Part shown: piece by piece, positions 46,981 to 54,206 of the stretch
Layout: each line of letters begins with the position of its first letter
How positions within the stretch are numbered: position 1 is the first letter of the stretch
Assembly: GCF_012184415.1 (NCBI RefSeq)
Contig: NZ_VTOX01000005.1
Coordinates: 248,001-312,000, forward strand
Source of the DNA: Ramlibacter lithotrophicus
GTDB lineage: Bacteria; Pseudomonadota; Gammaproteobacteria; Burkholderiales; Burkholderiaceae_C
Direction of reading: 5' to 3'
DNA length: 64,000 nt
Position numbers and translations under genes: made by a program
The notes under the pieces: generated by a model
What the model was told of the DNA's origin: nothing
Databases searched by the model: none
What the model saw: the letters and a program-made list of their open reading frames with translations, nothing else

Positions 46981-48333
46981 ATGGCGCTCGCGATCGCACT
47001 GGTCGGCCTGGCCCTCGGCTCCGTCCTGTTCCACTTCCTCAGCCCCTGGTATTTCACGCCGATCGCGTCCAACTGGGGGGCCATCGACACCACGATCGCC
47101 ATCACCTTCTGGGTGACCGGGATCGTGTTCGTCGCCGTGAGCTTCTTCATGGCGTGGGCGTTGGTCCGTTACCGCCACCGCGCCGGTGCGCGCGCGGCCT
47201 ACGAGCCCGAGAACAAGAAGCTGGAGTGGTGGCTGCTCGTCCTCACGGGCGTCGGTGTCGCCGCCATGCTGGCGCCGGGGCTGGTCGTGTGGGCTGAGGT
47301 CGTCCAGGTACCGAAGAATGCCCAGGTGGTCGAAGTGCTCGCCCAGCAGTGGCACTGGAGCTATCGCCTTCCGGGCAAGGACGGAAAGCTCGCGACGGTG
47401 CATTCGCGTTTCGTCAACGACGGCAATCCGTTCGGAATCAACCCCGCCGATCCCAACGGCGGCGACGACGTGCTGTTGTCGACTGCCGAAGTGCATGTGC
47501 CGGTGGGCCAGCCCGTCAAGCTGCTGCTTCGGTCCAAGGACGTGCTGCACAACTTCGCGGTGGCCCAGCTGCGCGTGAAGATGGACATGGTGCCGGGCCT
47601 GGTCACGTATGCCTGGTTCACGCCCACCCGCACCGGCTCGTACGACCTGCTGTGCGAGGAACTTTGCGGCGTCGGCCATTTCGCGATGCGCGGCCGGCTC
47701 GTGGTGGACGAGCCTGCCGCCTACCAGGCCTGGCTGGACCGCCAGCAGACGGCGGCCCAGGCCCGGGCCCGCCCCGCGGCCGACGTCGCGGCGGGCAAGG
47801 CCGCCTACGCGCCATGCGCTGCCTGCCATGGCGCGAACGGCGAAGGCAACGTCGCCCTCAACGCCCCACGGCTGAGCGGCCACGGCGCCTGGTACCTCGA
47901 GCGGCAGCTCAGGTCGTTCAAGCAGGGCCTGCGCGGCACGCACGAGAAGGACGTGTTCGGCAGGATGATGGCGCCGATGGCCGCGACCCTCGCGGATGAC
48001 AAGGCCGTGGCCGACGTCGCGGCCTACGTCGCCGGCCTGCCGGACGCGCCCGTGCCGGCCACCATCAAGGGCAACGTGAAGAACGGGCGCGAGCGCTACG
48101 CGACCTGCGCCAGCTGCCACGGCGCGGACGGGCGCGGGATCATGGCGACGAACGCGCCGCGGCTCCAGGGGATGAGCGACTGGTACATGGCGACCCAGCT
48201 GAAGAATTTCCGCGACGGCGTCCGCGGCGGCCATCCGCAGGACATCTACGGCGGCCAGATGGCGCTGGTGGCCGGCATGCTCGCCGACGACGCGGCGATC
48301 GGCGACATCCTGGCCTACATCAACTCGCGCTGA
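46981..48333 (+). CDS. coxB: Cytochrome c oxidase subunit II with two fused cytochrome c domains
   Basis: 450-residue subunit II of a haem-copper oxidase. Two N-terminal membrane helices (residues ~4-20 and 40-63, with a further one near 83-105) precede the CuA cupredoxin domain: ligands His190 and CEELCGVGHFAM (Cys225, Cys229, His233, Met236). Two cytochrome c domains follow, with CAACH at 279-283 and CASCH at 376-380, each with a distal Met-containing segment. This is a di-haem caa3/ccaa3-type architecture that accepts electrons directly from small carriers. The start is ATG 46981, just after the leader ORF. Confidence 0.94.
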   Translation: MALAIALVGLALGSVLFHFLSPWYFTPIASNWGAIDTTIAITFWVTGIVFVAVSFFMAWALVRYRHRAGARAAYEPENKKLEWWLLVLTGVGVAAMLAPGLVVWAEVVQVPKNAQVVEVLAQQWHWSYRLPGKDGKLATVHSRFVNDGNPFGINPADPNGGDDVLLSTAEVHVPVGQPVKLLLRSKDVLHNFAVAQLRVKMDMVPGLVTYAWFTPTRTGSYDLLCEELCGVGHFAMRGRLVVDEPAAYQAWLDRQQTAAQARARPAADVAAGKAAYAPCAACHGANGEGNVALNAPRLSGHGAWYLERQLRSFKQGLRGTHEKDVFGRMMAPMAATLADDKAVADVAAYVAGLPDAPVPATIKGNVKNGRERYATCASCHGADGRGIMATNAPRLQGMSDWYMATQLKNFRDGVRGGHPQDIYGGQMALVAGMLADDAAIGDILAYINSR

Positions 48334-48349
48334 CCCCCGTGGAGGAGCG

Positions 48350-50149
48350 ATGACCACTTACGTTGCACACGAGGAATCGGAGTTCGCACCGGCCGCGGAG
48401 GTGGGCGAGGTCGAGCTCTACCACCCCAGGACGTTCGTCGGCAAGTACATCTGGAGCCAGGATGCGAAGGTGATCGCCATCCAGTACTCGGTGACCGCGA
48501 TCGCGATCGGGCTGGTGGCGCTGGTGCTCTCCTGGCTGATGCGCCTGCAGCTGGGCTTTCCGGGCCGGGCCGGCTTCATCGATCCCAGCACCTACCTGCA
48601 GCTGGTCAGCATGCACGGGATGATCATGGTGATCTACCTGCTCACCGCACTGTTCCTGGGCGGCTTCGGCAATTACCTGATCCCGCTGATGGTGGGGGCG
48701 CGCGACATGGTGTTCCCCTACGTCAACATGCTCAGCTACTGGCTGTACCTGCTGGCGGTGCTGCTGCTCGCGGCGAGCTTCTTCGTTCCGGGCGGACCCA
48801 CCGGCGCCGGCTGGACCCTGTACCCGCCGCAGGCCATCCTGGACGGCACCCCGGGCGCGAGCTGGGGCATCATCCTGATGCTCGTCTCGCTGATCGTCTT
48901 CGTCATCGGCTTCACGATGGGCGGCCTGAACTACGTGGTCACCGTGCTCCAGGCCCGAACGCGGGGCATGACGATGATGCGCCTGCCGCTGACGGTGTGG
49001 GGCATCTTCATGGCCACGATCCTGGCATTGCTGGCGTTCCCGGCCCTGTTCGTCAGCGCCGTCATGATGCTGCTGGATCTCACGCTGGGCACCAGCTTCT
49101 TCATGCCCGCGCTTGTCTCGAAGGGACAGCAGCTGAGCTACTCGGGCGGCAATCCGCTGCTGTTCCAGCACCTGTTCTGGTTCTTCGGCCATCCCGAGGT
49201 CTACATCGTGGCGCTGCCTGCCTTCGGCATCGTGTCCGACCTGATCAGCACGCACGCGCGCAAGAACATCTTCGGCTACCGCATGATGGTCTGGGCCATC
49301 CTGGTGATCGGCGGCTTGAGCTTCGTCGTGTGGGCCCACCACATGTACGTGAGCGGCATGAACCCCTACTTCGGGTTCTTCTTCGCCACCACCACCCTCA
49401 TCATCGCGGTGCCGACCGCCATCAAGGTCTACAACTGGGTGCTGACGCTGTGGCGCGGCAACATCCACCTGAACGTGCCGATGCTGTTCGCCATCGCGTT
49501 CATCTTCACCTTCGTCAACGGCGGCCTCACGGGCCTGTTCCTGGGCAACGTGGTGGTGGACATGCCGCTCTCGGACACCATGTTCGTGGTCGCGCATTTC
49601 CACATGGTCATGGGGATCGCTCCGGTGCTGACGGTGTTCGGCGCCATCTACCACTGGTACCCCAAGATCACCGGACGCATGCTGGACGACACGCTGGGCC
49701 AGGTCCACTTCTGGATCACCTTCGTCGGGACCTACGCGATCTTCTACCCGATGCACTACCTGGGCTTCATGGGCATTCCGCGCCGCTACTACGCGATCGG
49801 CGGCACCAGCTTCATCCCCGACTCGGCGCACCTGCTGAACGCGTGGATCTCGCTGGCCGCCTTCGTCGTCGGCGCGGCGCAGCTGGTATTCCTCTACAAC
49901 CTGTTCGCCAGCTACTTCAGGGGCAAGCCGGCCGGACCGAACCCCTGGAACGCCACGACGCTCGAATGGCAGACGGCGCACACGCCGCCCCGCCACGGAA
50001 ACTTCGGCAAGGAACTGCCCGCCGTCTACCGCTGGCCCTACGACTACGGCGTTCCCGGCCTGAAGACCGACTACATCCCGCAGAACGTGCCCCCGGCGGC
50101 GGTCCCGGCCGAAGGCTGGACGCGGACCGCGCAACCGGCAGCAGGGTAG
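48350..50149 (+). CDS. ctaD: Cytochrome c oxidase subunit I
   Basis: 599-residue catalytic subunit with about twelve to thirteen helices. Haem a and a3/CuB ligands: SMHGMIMV (low-spin His), FFGHPEVYIVALPAFG with the His-Tyr crosslink and proton-channel Glu, WAHHMYVSGM (CuB His pair), and VVAHFHMVMG (haem a/a3 His). HPEV with Glu fits the A-type proton channel. It reduces oxygen to water while pumping protons. The ATG at 48350 has GTGGAGGAG upstream. It follows coxB by 16 bases. Confidence 0.97.
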   Translation: MTTYVAHEESEFAPAAEVGEVELYHPRTFVGKYIWSQDAKVIAIQYSVTAIAIGLVALVLSWLMRLQLGFPGRAGFIDPSTYLQLVSMHGMIMVIYLLTALFLGGFGNYLIPLMVGARDMVFPYVNMLSYWLYLLAVLLLAASFFVPGGPTGAGWTLYPPQAILDGTPGASWGIILMLVSLIVFVIGFTMGGLNYVVTVLQARTRGMTMMRLPLTVWGIFMATILALLAFPALFVSAVMMLLDLTLGTSFFMPALVSKGQQLSYSGGNPLLFQHLFWFFGHPEVYIVALPAFGIVSDLISTHARKNIFGYRMMVWAILVIGGLSFVVWAHHMYVSGMNPYFGFFFATTTLIIAVPTAIKVYNWVLTLWRGNIHLNVPMLFAIAFIFTFVNGGLTGLFLGNVVVDMPLSDTMFVVAHFHMVMGIAPVLTVFGAIYHWYPKITGRMLDDTLGQVHFWITFVGTYAIFYPMHYLGFMGIPRRYYAIGGTSFIPDSAHLLNAWISLAAFVVGAAQLVFLYNLFASYFRGKPAGPNPWNATTLEWQTAHTPPRHGNFGKELPAVYRWPYDYGVPGLKTDYIPQNVPPAAVPAEGWTRTAQPAAG

Positions 50150-50153
50150 CCAC

Positions 50154-50849
50154 ATGACCATCGGACTGGTCTTCCTCACCGGCCTGATGGCCGTGATCGT
50201 GTGGTGGCTGTTCCGGCAGACGATCGACGTGCAGCCGTGGCTGGCGCACGCCACAGCGGGCGACACGCGCGGCGCGGCGGCGCGGCCGGCGGTCAAGACG
50301 GCCCTGTGGGTGTTCCTCGGCGTCGCCACGTCGCTGTTCGTGCTGTTCGTCAGCGCCTATGCCATGCGCCTGCCGCTGGCGGACTGGACGCCGCTGCCGC
50401 GGCCCCGGTTGCTCATGTTCAACACCGCGCTCCTGGTCGGCGCGAGCCTGGCGATGGAGTGGACGGTGTACGCCGCCCGCCGCGCGAATCGTGACGGCGT
50501 CGCCCGCGGCCTCTGGGCGGCCGGCCTGCTGACGTTCGGCTTCCTCGCGGGGCAGTTGTTCGTCTGGAAGCAGCTCGACGACGCGGGCTACTTCGTCGCG
50601 GCGAGCGCGGCCACGGCGTTCTTCTACCTCTTCACCGCCGTGCACGGCCTGCACGTGCTCGGCGGGCTCGTGGCATGGGCGCGCGCCGTCCTGCGGGTGT
50701 GGCGCGGAGCGGAACCGGCGAGGGTGCGGCTCGGCGCCGAACTGTGCGCGACCTACTGGCATTACCTGCTCGCCGTGTGGGTGGCGCTGTACGCGCTGCT
50801 CGTGTCGGACGGGATCGGATTGGCGATCTGCTCTTCGGCCACCTTGTGA
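50154..50849 (+). CDS. Cytochrome c oxidase subunit III-like protein (first copy)
   Basis: 231-residue polytopic protein with about seven hydrophobic segments. Subunit III-type motifs include FLAGQLFVWKQL and TAFFYLFTAVHGLHVLGG (residues ~150-177), with HYLLAVWVALYALL near the end. It starts four bases after the ctaD stop. It has diverged from the second subunit III gene directly downstream; the pair may be a split or duplicated subunit III. Confidence 0.8.
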   Translation: MTIGLVFLTGLMAVIVWWLFRQTIDVQPWLAHATAGDTRGAAARPAVKTALWVFLGVATSLFVLFVSAYAMRLPLADWTPLPRPRLLMFNTALLVGASLAMEWTVYAARRANRDGVARGLWAAGLLTFGFLAGQLFVWKQLDDAGYFVAASAATAFFYLFTAVHGLHVLGGLVAWARAVLRVWRGAEPARVRLGAELCATYWHYLLAVWVALYALLVSDGIGLAICSSATL

Positions 50850-50882
50850 ACCACGGCCGCCAGCGATGAAGGAGCCGCTCTC

Positions 50883-51602
50883 ATGACGCACCAGGCAACC
50901 GGCACGGCAGGACCGCTGCGCTCGCGCGGCCAGTGGCAGAACCTCGTCGCGGACGTGTCCTCGGACCAGCGCGCCTTCAAGGGCGTGCCCTGGGGCAAGC
51001 CGATGATGTGGATCTTCCTGCTCAGCGACACCTTCATCTTCGGCAGCTTCCTGGTCTCGTACATGACGGTGCGCATGTCCACCACCGTGCCATGGCCGAA
51101 TCCCAGCGAGGTGTTCGCGCTGACCATCTTCGGCAAGAGCGTTCCGCTGCTGCTGATCGCGATCATGACCTTCATCCTGATCAGCAGCAGCGGCACCATG
51201 GCCCTCGCGGTCAACTTCGGCTACCGACGCGACCGCAAGCTCACGTTCATGCTGCTGATCGCGACGGCGGTGCTGGGTGCGACCTTCGTCGGGATGCAGG
51301 CATTCGAATGGTCAAAACTGATCCACGAAGGCGCGCGCCCGTGGACCAATCCCTGGGGTGCGCCGCAGTTCGGATCGGCGTTCTTCATGATCACGGGCTT
51401 TCACGGCACGCACGTCACGATCGGCGTCATCTTCCTGGTGATCGTGGCGCTGAAGGTCCTGCGCGGCGATCTCGACCGCGAGCGGCCCGGATTCCTTACC
51501 GGGCGCCGAGGGAATTACGAGATCGTCGAGATCATGGGCCTGTACTGGCACTTCGTGGACCTGGTCTGGGTCTTCATCTTCGCGTTCTTCTATCTCTGGT
51601 AG
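50883..51602 (+). CDS. Cytochrome c oxidase subunit III family protein (second copy)
   Basis: 239-residue membrane protein of the CyoC/CoxC family. Motifs GKPMMWIFLLSDTFIFGSFL (near residue 38), GMQAFEWSKLI (near 140), ITGFHGTHVTIGVIFL (near 170) and GLYWHFVDLVWVFIFAFFYLW at the C-terminus are classical for subunit III. AAGGAG precedes the ATG at 50883. Together with coxB, ctaD and the subunit IV gene it completes one oxidase. Confidence 0.92.
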   Translation: MTHQATGTAGPLRSRGQWQNLVADVSSDQRAFKGVPWGKPMMWIFLLSDTFIFGSFLVSYMTVRMSTTVPWPNPSEVFALTIFGKSVPLLLIAIMTFILISSSGTMALAVNFGYRRDRKLTFMLLIATAVLGATFVGMQAFEWSKLIHEGARPWTNPWGAPQFGSAFFMITGFHGTHVTIGVIFLVIVALKVLRGDLDRERPGFLTGRRGNYEIVEIMGLYWHFVDLVWVFIFAFFYLW

Positions 51603-51616
51603 GACGGAGGCCGCAC

Positions 51617-52012
51617 ATGGAGCACACCGAGCACGCACCTGCCCCGCCCGCGGGGGAACGCCGGTCCGCCGACGTCCATGGCCAGCAGCATCCGCTGGGG
51701 GTCTACTTCAAAATATGGGGCCTGCTGTTCGTGCTCAGCGCGGCCTCCTACGCCGTCGACTATTTCCAGTTGCAGGGCCTGCTGCGATGGTCGCTGATCA
51801 TCGTGTTCATGCTGCTGAAGGCTGGCCTCATCGTCGCCGTCTTCATGCACATGATGTGGGAGCGGCTCGCCCTGGTCTACGCCATCCTGGTGCCGCCGCT
51901 GCTGCTGGTCACGCTGGTCGGCATCGGGGCGTTGGAGGCCGACTACACCTTCCTCACGCGCGGCACCTTCTTCGCGCCCGCGGGCGAGCAGGCGGCGACC
52001 CCTGCCCGGTAG
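51617..52012 (+). CDS. Cytochrome c oxidase subunit IV (prokaryotic type)
   Basis: 131-residue small membrane protein, N-terminal His/Pro-rich soluble part then three hydrophobic segments (YFKIWGLLFVLSAASYAVDYF, IIVFMLLKAGLIVAVFMHMM, ALVYAILVPPLLLVTLV). The FMLLKAGLIVAVFMH element is characteristic of prokaryotic subunit IV (COX4/CyoD superfamily). AGGACGGAGG precedes the ATG at 51617. It may stabilise the oxidase complex. Confidence 0.88.
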   Translation: MEHTEHAPAPPAGERRSADVHGQQHPLGVYFKIWGLLFVLSAASYAVDYFQLQGLLRWSLIIVFMLLKAGLIVAVFMHMMWERLALVYAILVPPLLLVTLVGIGALEADYTFLTRGTFFAPAGEQAATPAR

Positions 52013-52021
52013 AGCCAGGCG

Positions 52022-52537
52022 ATGCGCACGCGCGTCTACTGGCTGCTGCCCGACCTGGCGAGCGCGCGGGCGACCATGGAAGACCTCATCGGCTCGCGCG
52101 TCGAACGCCGCCACCTGCATTTCTTCGGCCGCAGCGACTGCGACCTGTCGGACCTGCATGCCGCCAACGTGCTGCAGACTTCCGACGTCATCTGCTCGGC
52201 CGAGGCCGGACTGGCCGTGGGCGCCGCGGTCGGCGGCCTGCTCGGGTCGGTGGCGGCGGTGAGCTATCCCGGCGCCGGGGAGCCGCCCCAGTGGAGCCTG
52301 ATCCCCCTGCTGGTGCTGGTGGGGGCCCTGTTCGATGCCTGGACCTCCAGCATGATCGGCATCTCCGCTCCCAACCGGCGGCTGCGGCGGTTCGCGGCCG
52401 CCATCGAGCAGGGCAGCATCCTGCTGGCGGTCGACGTGCCGGCGGCGCGGGTCGCGGAACTCGAAGCGCGCCTGCAGGCGCTGCACCCGGAGGCACGTCT
52501 CGCGTGGAGCGAACCGGGCAAGCCGTCCTTCCTGTAG
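52022..52537 (+). CDS. Small glycine-rich membrane protein (DUF1269-like)
   Basis: 171-residue protein: an N-terminal alpha/beta domain (VYWLLPDLASARATMEDLIGSRV), hydrophobic glycine-rich helices (residues ~62-80 and 92-120), and a C-terminal IEQGSILLAVDVPAARVAELEARLQ segment. The arrangement resembles the GSP17M/DUF1269 group and parallels the gene at 45711 on the other side of the oxidase cluster. It is last in the operon, and its TAG stop coincides with the left end of the MITE; the stop is TAG with or without the insertion. Confidence 0.72.
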   Translation: MRTRVYWLLPDLASARATMEDLIGSRVERRHLHFFGRSDCDLSDLHAANVLQTSDVICSAEAGLAVGAAVGGLLGSVAAVSYPGAGEPPQWSLIPLLVLVGALFDAWTSSMIGISAPNRRLRRFAAAIEQGSILLAVDVPAARVAELEARLQALHPEARLAWSEPGKPSFL

Positions 52538-52809
52538 GGAAGCTCTGAACAAATCGCGTCGCGCGCGCTCGAGGCAAGAACGGGATGATTTGTGCGCCAA
52601 CGTTTCGCAGCCGGTGCTGGACGCACCGGCCAGGAACTTGGTGCGCAAAGCGCCCGTTGTTGCCCGAGCCCTTCGGGACGGCGCTTTTCCGGGCGACCTG
52701 CCGCGTTGCCAGACCAGGCAAGCCGTCCAGGCTTGCCTTGGGTCCGGCGCCTTGCATCTCATCCCGGAAAAGCACCGTCGCGCACGGCGGGATTTGTTCA
52801 GAGCTTCCC
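52537..52809. mobile_element. MITE with 19-bp terminal inverted repeats and TA target duplication
   Basis: 273-bp element with perfect ends GGGAAGCTCTGAACAAATC / GATTTGTTCAGAGCTTCCC, flanked on both sides by TA (52535-36 and 52810-11), the duplication made by TA-targeting families. It encodes no transposase, so it is non-autonomous. The interior includes further imperfect inverted arms such as CGGGACGGCGCTTTTCCGGG and CCCGGAAAAGCACCGTCGCG. It lies directly after the oxidase operon. Confidence 0.85.
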
Positions 52810-52811
52810 TA

Positions 52812-53099
52812 GCGCCGTTACGACGTGTAGCGGTCATCCGCGCGATGTCGAGCAGCCCGCCCTTGTCCGGGCGCGCCCGGCCGCAACCGGACCGCCCGCG
52901 CGGCGACACCGCCGGTTACCGGACCTGTGATAGTTGACAGGGGACCGGCTGTGCCTCGCGGCAGTACAAGTGCGGTTCGCGCGGCTCGGCAACGGCCGGA
53001 TCCGGCAGGACCGGCCACCGACTGCGCCGATGGCGCCGCACGGCCCCGCTCTGGCCGGCGGGGGACGGCCGGGAGAGCACAACTCATCGGGGAGCCGCC
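52812..53099 (+). other. Interval upstream of the BTAD regulator, presumed promoter region
   Basis: 288 bp between the MITE and the regulator start. It holds TTGACA at 52934-52939 but no -10 box at a normal spacing that I can identify. GGGGAG lies seven bases before the ATG at 53100. No small gene was found. Confidence 0.35.
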
Positions 53100-54080
53100 A
53101 TGTTGTACCTCTACCTGTTCGGCCACCTGTCCGTCGCCCGGTGCGACCGGCCTCAACCGTGGCCGGCCGTCGATCTCGAGGGGCGGCCCGGCAGCTTGCT
53201 GGCCTACCTGGCGCTGGCGCGCGGACGCTTCTTCGCGCGCAGCGAGCTGCTGGCCGCGCTGTGGTCCGGGCAGAACGACACCGGCAGCCTGCACTCGTTC
53301 AACACGGCGCTCTGGCGGCTGCGCAAGGCGCTCGCCGGACCGCCGCTGGAGCAGACCGACGTGGTGGTCTGCGACCGGCGCGGCGCGGTAGGCCTGCGGC
53401 CCGACGCGCGGCTGCGGCTGGACGTCGACGAGTTCTCGGCGCTGGTGAATCCGGTGCTGCGGAAGTCCCTGGAGGAGCTCGACGCAGCGGACGTGGAATG
53501 CCTGCGGCGCGGCGCCGGCCTGTACCGCGACGACGTGCTCGCCGGCTTCACCGACGACTGGGCGCTGCGCGCGCGCGAACTGCACCGGCGCACGCTGCTG
53601 AACGCCCTCGGGCGGCTGATGCAGGTGAGCACGCTGGCGCAGGACTGGGCGGGCGCGATCCGCTTCGCGCAGGAGATCCTCGACCGCGACACCTTGCGCG
53701 AGGACGTGCACCGCGAACTGATGCGCCTGTTCGTCCTGAACGGCCAGCGCGCCATGGCGCTGCGGCAGTTCGAGCTGTGCCGCGCGACGCTGCGCAAGGA
53801 ACTCGCGATCGAGCCGATGCGCGAAACGATCGCGGCCTACCAGCGCATCGCCGACGGCGCCATCCGACGCGGCGGCGACATCCCGCCGGCGCCAGCCCCG
53901 CTCGCGCCCGTGCCGTGGTTCCCGCCATCGCCGGTGCGCGCGTCACCCGGCAGCGACGGCGCCTTGACCCTGGAGGAGCTCGTCAGCCGCGCCCACTGGT
54001 ACGTGGCGCAGGCCGATGCGCGGCTGAAGCGCGGGCCCTCGGCGGCGGCCGCGGAGGAGCCGGGAACCGGACCGACGTAG
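53100..54080 (+). CDS. BTAD/SARP-type transcriptional regulator
   Basis: 326-residue regulator. The N-terminal winged-helix of the OmpR/SARP type (LYLFGHLSVARCD, GSLLAYLALARGRFFARSELLAALW, SFNTALWRLRKAL; residues 1-90) is followed by a bacterial transcriptional activator domain of TPR-like helices (residues ~110-250: LRARELHRRTLLNALGRLMQ, EDVHRELMRLFVLNGQRAMALRQFE). The C-terminal ~80 residues are Pro/Ala-rich and helical. SARP/AfsR regulators activate biosynthetic clusters in actinomycetes and are less common in proteobacteria. It converges on the leftward hypothetical operon and is the only nearby regulator. Confidence 0.85.
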   Translation: MLYLYLFGHLSVARCDRPQPWPAVDLEGRPGSLLAYLALARGRFFARSELLAALWSGQNDTGSLHSFNTALWRLRKALAGPPLEQTDVVVCDRRGAVGLRPDARLRLDVDEFSALVNPVLRKSLEELDAADVECLRRGAGLYRDDVLAGFTDDWALRARELHRRTLLNALGRLMQVSTLAQDWAGAIRFAQEILDRDTLREDVHRELMRLFVLNGQRAMALRQFELCRATLRKELAIEPMRETIAAYQRIADGAIRRGGDIPPAPAPLAPVPWFPPSPVRASPGSDGALTLEELVSRAHWYVAQADARLKRGPSAAAAEEPGTGPT

Positions 54081-54120
54081 AGGCTCCTTCCCCCGCGCGG
54101 GAGGGTTGCCGAAAGGAACT

Positions 54121-54154
54121 CCCTCCCCCGCTGGGGGAGGGTTGGGGTGGGGGC
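54121..54154. repeat. GC-rich dispersed repeat copy with hairpin, bidirectional terminator region
   Basis: CCCTCCCCC-gct-GGGGGAGGG (54121-54141) adjoins a 22-base block (54133-54154) that is the exact inverse complement of 34675-34696. The 126-bp gap between the convergent regulator and operon stops also holds a weaker hairpin (CTCTCCC-a-GGGGGAG). It probably serves as a two-way transcription stop. Confidence 0.65.
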
Positions 54155-54206
54155 CGTGCGTGCCCTCACCCCCGCCCTCTCCCAGGGGGAGAAGGAGGAA
54201 AACCCG

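Noticed and set aside
52537..52809. Short ORFs inside the MITE
   Set aside because: They run through the terminal repeats on both strands and have no start signals or family similarity; a non-autonomous element is the simpler explanation.
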